Positions 34,425-45,654 of a stretch of 64,000 bases of DNA are shown piece after piece (the first letter of the stretch is position 1; the number at the start of each line of letters is the position of its first letter). Made by a program: the position numbers and the translations under genes. This stretch comes from Nyssa sinensis (taxonomy: Eukaryota > Streptophyta > Magnoliopsida > Cornales > Nyssaceae): the NCBI GenBank assembly GCA_008638375.1, contig CM018046.1:40973706-41037705 (forward strand), read 5' to 3'. The notes below the pieces were generated by a model. It worked only from the letters and a program-made list of their open reading frames with translations. It ran no database searches and was not told where the DNA came from.

Positions 34425-35160
34425 AAAAAAAAAAAAGGAGGGGGGGGGAGAGAGAGAGATCAGATTGATCCAAATAGTTGAAATTTGAGGTTTGAAATTT
34501 ATTACTCTTTCTTAAAGATGAAAGTGCTCGTATAGTTACCATTACTATTTGTAATTGGACTTGCAGATTATATTAATTAGGAAGATAACAGATACCTCTA
34601 TCATGTAGACAATTAGGAAGGCTGTTGCCAAAGAATGCTACTTTTATTAATCTAAATGAACCATTTGGTTCATTCCATAGTTTTATGATATGGAAATAGG
34701 GAATGTAGGGTAGTCCAAAAAAATCCATGGGATAGACTTTGCTCGGATCCAATTGCTTTAAAACCTGTTGGTTTGGGATTGTCTCAATGTCCTCGTTTGC
34801 ATGAGCTAAAAAAAAGTGTGGTTTGAGTTATGTAACAGTTTGAATAAGTAACTATAGAAAAGTATTATTTAAGTTAAGTTGTTAAGTTCTTAGATAAATG
34901 TATTTGATAAGCGTTTAAATGATAATATAATATTTGGATTAGCTATTTACAAGTGTCAGTAGGCTATTTTTTAAAAAAGTTTCTATTGAATTACTTTATG
35001 AAAAAATTGATTTTTAAGTTAAGTGCGTAGTCAATAAGCCGAACAAAACACTTAACAAATCAAAAAAATCTGTTTTGAATTTTAAAAAGTCATTAATTGT
35101 ATCCAACAAGCCGATGAGTTTAAAAAAGTCATTATTTATGTCTACTAAATCTGTATGTCT
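34425..35160 (-). repeat. Family C repeat copy
   Basis: Starts with A run, G run and GA repeats as at 8190, then follows the family C order seen at 10400-11140, including the minus-strand remnant with LPYIPYFH. No intact frame is seen. Confidence 0.75.
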
Positions 35161-35394
35161 AATGGTTGCAACTTGCAAGGTTATCATACCAAAGGAGTTA
35201 ATAAGGAAGCAAATCCAAACTATATAGATTATTTTTTGGTTAGGCCCTGAATTTTTTTTTTCTAATTTATTAAATCCATGCCTTTTTTCTTCATCCATGT
35301 GGATTGAGTAGGTCATGATGATTGATTAAAGATGAAAATGCAGAGTTATCGTTATTAATTGGTCATTGTAATTGCGAATTACAAAATTTTGAAA

Positions 35395-35695
35395 AATAAA
35401 GCAAGATTTATAATTTGTACTTAATTGGGAAGGGTGCAGATACATCCAGCACCTATTTAGAGCTGGTATTGATCAAACTGGGTTCATCGTCAGATGAAGC
35501 CATTGCGACTCATTTTTGGAATAAGCTAGTTAGGAAGACCCCCCTCTCCCACTATCTCTCTTTCTCTGTATATATTCAAAGTATCCCATCTTTTATATTT
35601 GGAACATGATTATTGCGGCAATATCCGTTATTTTTCTTTGAGTAACTTCCTTGAAAAATCCTTGTTGGTTCCCACCGTAGAGGGTTGCATATTTT
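35395..35695 (-). repeat. Second inverted partial copy of family B 5' region
   Basis: Near-identical to 32810-33115: the minus strand carries the B leader and start region and the upstream block also found at 38560-38655. Confidence 0.75.
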
Positions 35696-35699
35696 TGTG

Positions 35700-36660
35700 A
35701 AAAGTAGCTTATAAATTTTAGTTGAATCGGGAATACTTAAATATAATGACTTGTAAAATGTTTTTATTTTACTAACTCAAAAGCATTACAATTCACACAA
35801 ATGATTTAAGAATTATTGAAATGAAACTAAAAAAAAAATATAAAATTAAAATACCACGTCACACACACCAAAAAGTAAGATGATGGGATTTCCGAGGTAA
35901 GTCTCTCAAATTCCGGTGGGCTCCACTGAAAAGGTGTGGCAAGGGGGGCGGTGCACGAACCCAATTCATCCAAACCCTCACCATTCCCGCAATGGATTAC
36001 TATATGTGATTTATATATTTTTATTATTTTATTTTCATTTGATTATATTTGACTACACTATCTCCATTACAAATTAATATGTTTGACTTATAATTTATTA
36101 AGGTGTGTGTATATATATTGTCTTTGTAAAATTATACATACTAAATGATGATCACTATAATATTCATTTAGTTGTATCATTTTATATATGATCGCTATAC
36201 TTCCATTAACATCCATTATGTTTATTCTATTTTTTGTAATTCTTATAATAATTTTAAAAATTATAATAGTTATTTTAAAAACCTTGATTTCATAAAATAT
36301 TAGAATCAATAGTAAAAATATTTAAAAATAGCCCAAAAACATGTATTTATATTAACAATGCATACTTATTTATGAACAAATTAGGATATAATATCATAAA
36401 TAGGAAATTAGAGGCTGGTTTTCATCTTCTCAATAAGTGAGGATAAGAAATTTTAAAAACTAAAATTTAAAGAAAAATGACTTATTTTCTTTTCTTATTA
36501 TTTTTGAAGAATAAGAATTCGATTTTATAATTAAAAAAAGATAATATTTTGTTATTTACATTATAACTTTTATTAAGATAAATATAAAAAAGATTGATCA
36601 AAACAATATTCATTTCGTTATATGATTTTATTTAATACATGATCAATCAATTTTTACTAC
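35700..36660. other. AT-rich intergenic sequence
   Basis: No gene, repeat boundary or RNA recognised. Open frames at 36088-36309 (minus) are of extreme AT composition and unlikely to be real. Confidence 0.6.
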
Positions 36661-36901
36661 CCCGACCCCACTCCATCTCCTCTTTCTCTCTCTATATGTA
36701 ATTGTATATACATATATATTCTCATTCTCCTCTTCATGTAGTCAAACTACAACACTTTTGTCTCTGCTCCCTCCATCCTACCCCGACCCCACTCCATCCC
36801 CTCTTTCTCTCTATATGTAATTGTATATACATATATATATTCTCATTCTCCTCTTCATGTAGTCAAACTTCAACACTTTTTTCTCTGCCAACTCCACCAA
36901 T
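36661..36901 (+). repeat. 121-bp tandem duplication
   Basis: Two units begin at 'cccgaccccactccat' (36661 and 36782) and include a CT-rich block and 'tcttcatgtagtcaaact'. They differ at a few bases. Confidence 0.85.
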
Positions 36902-36959
36902 CTCTCTGTTTCTCATTCTCATGGAGAAACAGAAGGGATGGAAGAAGGAGAAGGCAGTC

Positions 36960-37262
36960 GTATCAAAAAAAAATTTTGTAAGTCATATCAAAAAAATTTT
37001 TTGGTGCACCATTACTATTTGTAATTGGATGAATCTGCATCATTTTTTTCTTATCAAAATTTTTTTGTCTCAGTGCAATAAATTTTTGATATGACTTGCA
37101 CAAAAAAAAAAATTTGTAAGATTTTTTTCTTACAAAATCATCATTTTGTCATATCAAAAAATGGATGTATCTACATCATTTTTTTCTTATAAAATCATCA
37201 TTTTGTCATTTCAAAAAATGGATGTATCGGCATCATTTTGTCATATCAAAAAATAGTAAGAA
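36960..37262. repeat. Short repeats with 'atatcaaaaaa' and 'catcatttt' motifs
   Basis: The motifs 'gtcatatcaaaaaa' and 'tgatatgacttgcac' occur in both orientations, giving an imperfect inverted repeat around 36965-37110, followed by two to three units with 'aaaaaatggatgtat'. Confidence 0.65.
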
Positions 37263-37914
37263 AAAAATCCATGGGATAGACTTTGCTGGGATCCAATTGC
37301 TTTAAAACCTGTTTGTTTTGGGATTGTCTCAATGTCCTCATTTGCACGAGTTGAAAAGAAGTGTGGTTTGAGTTATGCAGCAGTTTGAATGAATAGCTAT
37401 AGAAAAGTATTGTTTGAGTTAAGTTGTTGAGAATTAAGATGAATGTATTTGATAAGTATTTAAATGATAATGTAATGTTTAGATTAGCTATTAACAAGTG
37501 TCATTAAGTTATTTTTTAAAAAGGTTCTTACTTAATTACTTTCGAAAAAAGTTCATTTTTGAGTTAAATATATGACTAATAAGCCGAACCAAATACTTAA
37601 TATATCAAGAAAATCCGTTTTGAATTTTAAAAAGTCATTAATTGTGTCTAATAAGCCGATGAGTTTATAAAAAGTCATTAATCATGTCTAATAAACCGAA
37701 CCAAACATATCTCTCTGGACAACTTTCTATCGCCCATTTTCTTAAGACTTTCATGTATTTTTTTTACTACTTCCACTAACATTAATTTTAGTCATCCCTA
37801 ACCCCTAGCACTATTCTTGATATGAACCATAAAATGACCCATTATATAAACTATATCACTCTTCCTAACCAATGCATTTACTTATTTTCATTATACACGA
37901 CCATGCGACATTAT
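37263..37914 (-). repeat. Family C plus RTE remnant, partial copy
   Basis: Contains the right part of family C from 'atgggatagactttgctggg' and then the RTE debris (37715-37914) with 'aaccataaaatgacccatta'. It precedes family A copy 4. Confidence 0.7.
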
Positions 37915-38654
37915 GTAAACTTTGCTCTACAGGTTAAAAGTAGTTTAATATCATATAAAAAAATTAAGTTACTCAAATTCGGTTTGCAATCAGTTTAATT
38001 AAAGACTCGTTTGAGATTAGTTCAAAAAATTATAAAAGTTTAATTATTTTACCAAACTAAGTTTGAACAATTAGCTTAACTCGACTCATTTAGGTCCTAA
38101 TCTGAGTCCATATTTGTCTCACTTAGAAAGTAATGTATATATATAATATAATATTATGAGTTTTTGTATCCTAAAAGAAGACCACCGAACAAGATCTATC
38201 CCACAGGCATTATACCTCTCCCTGCTTGATCATCAATGGATAGGATCATATGACCCACAACCAGGTGGGTAAGTAAGGACCATGTAACCTGATCATGATC
38301 AATGGCCTCTTTCCTACTCATGGGGGCGAGGATGATTTGAAAAAGTATTATTTTATGACCCAAATAAATTTGTTTATGTAAATTTGTTTGTCTGGTGTGA
38401 CATAATTCAACTGATTTTGAATATTTTTATTTATTTGTTTTTTAAAAAAAATTATTTTATTTTCATAATTAATTAAATAATGTCATATTAGAATTTGATG
38501 GGCGAATGTAGACCAATATGCAACCCGCTGCATGCTAATCGCGCAAATATGCAACCCTCTACAGTGGGACCCATCAAGGATTTTTCAAGGAAGTTACTCG
38601 AGGAAAATAACAGATGTTACCGCAATAGTCATTTTCCATATATAAAAGATGTGA
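37915..38654 (+). repeat. Family A copy 4 (right half) and family B upstream block
   Basis: From 37915 to about 38500 it matches 9535-10105. The rest (38510-38654) is the block upstream of the family B leader that also appears inverted at 33000-33115 and 35560-35695. This is the left end of duplication copy II. Confidence 0.75.
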
Positions 38655-38662
38655 TACTTTGA

Positions 38663-39340
38663 CTTAGGGCCATAAACGAATTGGATTCGGACCGGATCAG
38701 AGCTGATCCTAATCTAATCCGTTTAATATAAAATTTGATCCGATTCGATTCATTTATCCGACGGATCATTCGAATATTGATCCGTATCCGAATCTGTTAA
38801 TAACTAGATCTATGATCTGTTAATCCGGTCTGATCCATTTAAAATTATAATACTTTACATAGCTATAAATCTGTATTAAACTAAAATTTGCTATTTAAAT
38901 AATTATTAAAAATAAAAACTACACTAACCAGTCATAATTAAATAATAAATCAATCATAAAATTATAATAAATAGTTATTTAAAAATTAAAATATAATAAA
39001 AAACTACTACATTCATAATATTAAAACATAACAAATCCTTACATAAGACTGAAATCAAGTAGTCCACAATATTCGAACTATTACATAATTAAACATATAC
39101 TCAATGGTCCTTATTAATTATATATATATATATATTAATTTTAATATTATATATATATATATAAACGGATCGGATCGAGTTATAAATAGATCGAATCAAC
39201 CTATATCATATCCGGTCCGTTTATATTTGGGATAATCAAATTCGGATCGAATTGGGTCACGGATCACTATTTCTAAAACCATATCCAGACTTAACAGATC
39301 GGATCTCGGATCGGATCGCGATCCACTCTATTGACAGCTC
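38663..39340 (+). mobile_element. hAT-like non-autonomous element 2
   Basis: 678 bp flanked by the perfect 8-bp duplication TACTTTGA (38655-38662 and 39341-39348). Ends are CTTAGGGCCATAAACG and TATTGACAGCTC, weakly inverted. The subterminal regions are rich in GGATCGGATC/GATCCGTTT motifs in both orientations, as in hAT MITEs where transposase binds. The joined flanks match the uninterrupted inverted copies at 32980 and 35570. No transposase frame. Confidence 0.8.
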
Positions 39341-39348
39341 TACTTTGA

Positions 39349-39648
39349 ATATATACACAGAGAGAGACAGAGATAGTGGGAGGGGGGGTCTTCCTAACTT
39401 GCTTATTGCAAAAATGAGTCGCAATGGCTTCATTTGACGATGAACTCAGTTTGATCAATACCATTTGGCTTATCACAGATATTTTCCTATCAGTCATCTT
39501 CACCTCCATACAACTTCCTCTCAATCAAACAGTCCCTGTTAGACAGAGTGCTGGCAGAGACCTTTTAGGGTCATTCGTTATTTCATTGCTAGCCTCAATT
39601 TATTTGCCGCTACCACATTGTCTGATCGTCCAAATAGTTGAAATTTGA
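39349..39648 (+). pseudogene. Family B gene, truncated copy 4
   Basis: Leader and ATG (39414) are kept, but an internal deletion removes most of codons 6-30. The frame is rejoined from a downstream ATG (39425) as MASFDDELSLINTIWLIT through the first span and part of the second (DLLGSFVISLLASIYLPLP). The end fuses to family C exactly as at 10399. The second span is incomplete and the tail is lost. Confidence 0.7.
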
Positions 39649-39751
39649 GGTTTGAAATTTATTACTCTTTCTTCAAGATGAAAGTGCTTGTATAGTGCAG
39701 ATACAAAGAAAAAATTATAATAATTTGTTAGTTAATTAGGAAGGTAGCAGA

Positions 39752-41045
39752 TAGGGGTGCAAACGAACAGAGCCGTTCATGAACAGCTCGAGATCGGCTC
39801 GATTATGGCTCGTTCAAACTCGGTTCATTTAATACACAAGCCGAGCTCGAGCTCGAGCTCAAAATAGGGTTCGTTTATTAAACGAGCCGAGCCGAGCCGA
39901 GCTAAAAAGAGGCTCCGCTCGTCAGGCTAGTGAGCAGGCTCGTATAAGCTCGAATAGTGGCTCGGCTCGTGACTCGTTTATGTTTTGAAGTATAAATACT
40001 TATTTTTTCTCTGCTAGGGTTTCTAACCTTCTTCAATCAGTGTGCCGCAGGCCCGCAACTGCAGCCGCACCTCTGCTTTGCCCTCTCTGAGCTCTCTCCC
40101 TCTCTCAAACTCTCGACTCAATCAACCTTCTTCAAGTTCAGTGCCAGACAGTGCGCCGCAGCTCTGCTCTACCCCATCTCCGTCTCTCAAACTCTCGATC
40201 AACCTTCTTCAAGTTCAGTGCTCCGCAGCTCTGCTCTGCCCCATCTCCGTCTCTCAAACTCTCGATCAACCTTCTTCAAGTTCAGTGCGCCGCAGCTCTG
40301 CTCTGCCCCTTCTCTCTCTCTCTCAAACTCTCGATCAACCTCGCACCTCAGCTTCTGCTACTGTTTCGGGTGAGTCGGTGACTTCTCCAAGAGTCTCAGG
40401 TTCTACTACTGCCCCATCTCTCTCTCTCTCAAACTCTTGATCTGTTCGGCATGATAAATTGTTAGATAACATTGCTTTGACTCTGTGAGTTTCTGAATGG
40501 TGACTATTGTGCATTTCTGGACTCAATGCTCATTTTGGATTTGGCTGGTGGGAAAGAGAAGACGGATTAGGTTGGGTTTTAATTCTTATTAACCAGTTAC
40601 TGACTTATTTAAGAAATGAATTACAAGAATCATTATCATTATAGCATGTTCTTTTAATGTTGGCTGTCGTTTGGAACATGCTTGACACTCTTAACTAAAA
40701 CTCAGCAGTCAAATCTAGTTTGTCATTTGACTAGACGATGTTCCAAAGAACTGCTGAAATTGCATAAGTTGCCTATCTGATGAATGTGGTTCGAGAATGA
40801 ACCGTTTTCTTTGCAAGGATGAATCCTAGTAACTTGAGCTCAAGCTCGAGCTCGAATGAGGCTTGTTTATTTTTTCAAGCCGAGTCAAATTCGAGTTTGA
40901 GCTTGACAAGCCATTCACGAGCCGAGTTCGATCAGAAATTTGAGCTCAAGTCAAGTTTCGAGCCAAGTCGACCCAGGCTCGATTATTTCACGAGTTAAGT
41001 CCAAACATCAGATACTCGACTCGACTCGGCTCGTTTGCAACCCTA
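39752..41045 (+). mobile_element. hAT-like non-autonomous element 3 (1.3 kb)
   Basis: Begins TAGGGGTGCAAACGA and ends TCGTTTGCAACCCTA, inverted at 14 of 15 positions, flanked by the perfect 8-bp duplication GTAGCAGA (39744-39751, 41046-41053). The empty site is at about 10534 in copy I. Subterminal AGCTCGAGCTCG motifs crowd both ends. The interior holds a minisatellite and no transposase. This end structure is a widespread plant hAT type. Confidence 0.92.
40101..40345 (+). repeat. 67-bp minisatellite inside hAT element 3
   Basis: About 3.5 units of 67-69 bp (82 in the first) each contain 'tctctcaaactctcgatcaa', 'ccttcttcaagttcagtg' and 'gccgcagctctgctctgccc'. The open frame over it (40042-40440) is a Ser/Leu/Pro-rich by-product with no start context or homology I know. 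Confidence 0.88.
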
Positions 41046-41605
41046 GTAGCAGATACCTCTTATCACCTATTTGGAGCTCCGGTAGACAATTAGGAAGGCT
41101 GTTGCCAAAGAATGCTACTGTTATTAATCTAAATGAACCATTTGGCTCATTCCATAATTTTATAAGATGGAAATAGGGAATGTAGGGTAGTCCAAAAAAT
41201 CCTTGGGATAGACTTTGCTGGGATTCAATTGCTATAAAACCTGTTGCTTTGGGATTGTCCCAATGCCCTCGTTTGCAGGAATTGAAAAAAAGTGTGGTTT
41301 GAGTTATGTAACAATTTGAATAAATAATTATGAAAAAATATTATTTGAATTAAGTTATTGAGAGTTTGGATGAATGTATTTAATGAGTACTTAAATGATA
41401 ATGTAGTATTTGGATTAGCTATTAACCAAATTACTTTCTGAAAAAGTTTATTTTTAAGTTAAGTGTGTGACCAATAAGCCGAACCAAACACTTAACAAAT
41501 CAAAAAAATTTGTTTTGAATTTTAAAAAGTCATTGTGTCCAATAAGTCGATGAGTTTAAAAAAGTCATTATTTATGTCTACTAAGTCGAACCAAACATAT
41601 TTCTC
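41046..41605 (-). repeat. Family C repeat, copy in duplication II
   Basis: Collinear with 10534-11140 of copy I. It resumes family C after hAT element 3; the part before the insertion is 39631-39751. Confidence 0.8.
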
Positions 41606-42355
41606 TAGACAACTTTCTATCACCCATTTCCTTAAAACTGTCATGTATTTTTTTTTACTACCTCCACTAACATTAATTTTAGTCATCCCTAACCCCTAGC
41701 ACTATTCTTGATATGAACCATAAAATGATCCATAATATAAACTATATGTGCGTGGCCAACAAGCCGAATCAAACACTTAACAAATAAAAAATATCTGTTT
41801 TAAATTTTAAAAAATCATTAATTGTGTCCAATAAGCCAATGAGTTTAAAAAAGTCATTATTTATGTCTACTAAGTTGAACCAAACATAACTTTCTATTAC
41901 CCATTTCCTTAAGATTGTCATGTAATTTTTTTACTACCTCCACTAACATTAATTTTAGTCATCCCTAACCCCTCGCACTATTCTCGATATGAACCATAAA
42001 ATGACCCATAATATAAACTATATCACTCTTCCTAACCAATGCATTTACTTATTTTCATTATACACAACCATGCGACAATAACCAATTTTCTCTTCTTTTA
42101 TCTCCTATCATAAAATGACCCAGAATATAAACTATATCACTCTTCCTAACCAATGCATTTACTTATTTTCATTATACACGACCATGCGACATTAACCAAT
42201 TTTTCTTATTTTATCTCCTATCAGAGATACTCTTACTATTTCATGAATATGATCATTTTTAATCCTATTTTTTCTTATTGCATATGCATTTTAACACTCT
42301 CATTTTGACTACACTTAGTTTATTAATGTATTGTTTCTTAAGATCCGAACAATTT
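41605..42355 (-). pseudogene. RTE-type LINE debris, internally duplicated
   Basis: The minus strand carries the RTE C-terminal signature as at 11145. Two extra partial tandem copies of the block with 'aaccataaaatgacccataa' occur (about 41715, 41995 and 42108). Frames are broken throughout. Confidence 0.65.
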
Positions 42356-43103
42356 TCCTTCTCCATGGATCACAATTAAACAAACAAACATATATATATA
42401 TATGTATATGTATATATATTATCTATAACCTATATAAAAGCGAGAGTTCCATCCACCTACTTCAGGTGTTTCAGCTGCTTCGAGTTTTGTCCACCTGCTT
42501 CAGGTGCTTCAGCTGCTTCGAATTTCAACCACCTGCTTCATGGTTTAAGCTGTTTCATTATTTAAGAATGGGTCCCAAAATGGACTCACAACATGATAAG
42601 ACAATTGCTAGAGAGCCGCTGCACACATCTACTATAATTTGTTCTCTTCACTATCAATTTGTGCTTCAACTGTTCAGGATGAGAAAATTTTTTTAATGAG
42701 TCAGTACAATGACATGTTAATGTGTTCTTCTAATAATATTTTATCATATGTGATATGAATTATTTTTTTTAATAGGACATAATATATATGATAAAGTGCG
42801 ATATCTATTTATGATAAATGAAATGGGCAAAAAACAGAGGTGGTTGTTCACCCTTTATAGATACAGCTTGCCAAGAGTAAAGAATTAATACATAGCACAA
42901 ATTTCCTCCGGAACTGTAATCCAAGATGTTAATGATTGGGTACCTTCATGCCCAGATGAGCTTTTTAAACTGTTTCATTAGTCTCCGATCGCCACCTTCG
43001 GCTGCTGAATGAACATGAGTCTGCATGCCCAGATTGTTTGGTGACATGCTAAAACAATTTGATCGCCGGAGATTTGTTAGATAAGCAAAGCCCACAGGTC
43101 CTG

Positions 43104-43187
43104 TCATAACTTTGAATGTTGTCTCCAAGGGCAACCGCCTTCAAAAGCATGTTCCAGCACGTCTTCCATTCGCTTAGCAAGTAGTAT
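43104..43187 (-). CDS. LON2: LON2 last exon with PTS1
   Basis: 27 codons and stop, [20 protein letters not shown] then WRQHSKL. The Ser-Lys-Leu end is the canonical peroxisomal import signal. Stop TGA at 43104-43106. The orphan copy is at 18551-18634. Confidence 0.97.
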   Translation of the reverse strand: MLLAKRMEDVLEHAFEGGCPWRQHSKL

Positions 43188-45623
43188 CTGCCATAATAAG
43201 AGGCATTGTGAATATAGGACCATATACATATAATTGCATGAAATTAACTTTAAAATTTTTGTTCCATTATCTGAATCAATTCTTCCTTCTTGTTGTTCTG
43301 AAAATAAAGAAAGGCTTTTCAAATTTATATTTGATCTTGACTCTCTAGCAAATTCACTGATTAAAGTCAAGAAATGACCAATTTCTGTTAATAATGCGGT
43401 TTACTGATATATATCATACATAGAATATTGAAGACCCAGTCATGAGCTATCTTAATCCATGTCTGAATGGCAAAACGCAGCCAAAAAAGTGTAGTTTGTC
43501 AATCACATCTAAGGGGCCACGGAAAAATTTGCCAATCTGCCTGAAATTAATTTCCAGAAAGTCCTTCCAGGCATGAACCTTATAAATGATGCTTCAAATG
43601 TTTCCACAACAATTTCAGAAAATTTGAACCTCTTTTAGCCAGGATAAGTCCATGTGAATCCAGATTCAAGTTTATATGAATCTCGGATCTAGGGCTCGAG
43701 AAATGGGACTGGACTTGTAGTCCCTTCAAGCACCCTTAGACTTGTGGCACATGCATAGAAAAGAATTTACCTCCAGATGGGCAAGCACAGCTGAAGGTAC
43801 TTCGACTAAGTCCTTCAAGTTTCTCTCTGGCAAGATAACTCTCTTGATACCATAACGGTGCGCCGCCAAAACCTGTACAGCTTACATACATTCAAACAAT
43901 CAAAACCTTTAAAGACTACAATCTTGGTGCATGAACTGATCATGTCTCAAGTTATGCCATAAGAAAAAAAACAAACAAAGTTTTTTCTTTTTATACGTGA
44001 GCAATTTAACTACTAAACTTGATAGCTAAGACCTGCTAGTTCCTTCAAATGGAATGCAAACAATTAATATTTGTGTGATGCTGTAATGTGTTCAGAAATA
44101 GTATGAAGATACTTTCTAAAATCCATCTTGCAATAGTGTTCAAACATAACCATCAAAGGTGACCACATTATCACATAATGAGCCCCATAATTTTATTTGT
44201 ATTTTTCTTCACTTTTTCTGGTCCATATATGTTCTGCTGGTATACGCCTGCTCCTGACTTTTGGCTATTAAGTCACTACACACATGATCTGCAAACCTGC
44301 ATACGAAGTGCAAGAAAAACTTTCCTCCATTTTTTTTTTGGGTTAACTGCAGGTTATATTCTTCTATGTTTACTGATTTTGCTTTTCCAACAATCACCAC
44401 AACTTCACAATATGATATCTATGTTCATCTTTTAAAGTTAGCAGTTTCCATACTCTGCGTTCTTGTATTAACAAACTTGTTTTGCAAATCAAAGAAAATT
44501 TTTGACCAAGTTCATGTATCTCCTTACTTAGTTTATATATTTATTTCTCTAGTGAATCATTGATTAGTTCCATAATGTGTAGAATGCATCAGACATATGA
44601 GGTTTCTGAAACTACTATGCGAGATGTTGATGCTTTGAATATGCATCCATGTCAAATCATCTGACAGGACACAGGTATAAAATTTATAGGGTTGTTGACA
44701 AAATTAAATTAAAAATTGAGAAACAATTTGATTGCTTAACGATTAAAGAAGTGCTGCATCTTAGAATTAAAAGTTCTACGTTGAAAAAAAACTACGAGGG
44801 TAACGGAAACCAATGGACTTAACAGCACTATCAATGTTTCTAAGATGAGGCATATGACCCTTTATAAGGTAAAGTATAAGCCTCAGGGCGTTGAGATTTA
44901 AGTTTTTGGGACTTAAAATTTTTATTGAAAATATAAATAAATAATATTATTAGTTACAAAAGAGAAATTTCTATTATTTTGAAATTTCAGCCACCATTAT
45001 AATTTCAAAATTACGAGGGAAGGATAGAGATTTTGACTAATCTTCCTTTTTAAGAATACTAATTTAAAGTATTTTCATATCCAAAAACACAAGGTACAAT
45101 ACATTTTCCTTCTTCCCTGCTTCCCTTTTTCTTGTGTTTGTTGGGAAAGGAAGGAAAAAAAATTTCAAATCTCGTAAGAAAGCAATAGACGAACAAAAAT
45201 GCATAACCCATCAATGTAAAAAATCCTTCCAATTAAGTTTTAGGATTTTAAGACGCCACGAAAGTGGACAAGCTGGTTATAAATCCCTCTCAATCAAGGG
45301 ATTCTACTGATACAAAGAAACTTACTAAAGGAGAAAATAAATAATTTTGGAGTGTATTTCATTCTTTTGTGTTAATCTTGAAGATAGGGTTTATATTCTT
45401 TCAAAATTTTAAGCCACCAAAGTTAATCATGAGAAGCATTTTGGACATACAAAAAGAATTTGAAGCACCGGTTTGAATATTTTTGAGTTTGAAGGATATG
45501 CTTCCCAGAAATCAATGCTTTTCTTTCAAATCATCGAGGCGCTTTGGATAGACCTTGCTTCAAGACAAGCCATGACTCATAGATTTTTAAAACACTAAGC
45601 ACCACTATTTGTTTCTTACTACA

Positions 45624-45654
<31 letters not shown>

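Larger units (their letters stand above)
42541..45136 (-). repeat. Segmental duplication copy II (contains the true LON2 3' end)
   Basis: Matches copy I at 18123-20073 plus 30472-30946. Beyond 45136 the sequence continues uniquely into LON2, so this copy is in the original or at least functional context. Confidence 0.92.

Noticed and set aside
40042..40440. 132-residue Ser/Leu-rich open frame
   Set aside because: It is the translation of the 67-bp minisatellite inside a hAT-like element, with two frames giving the same repeat wording.
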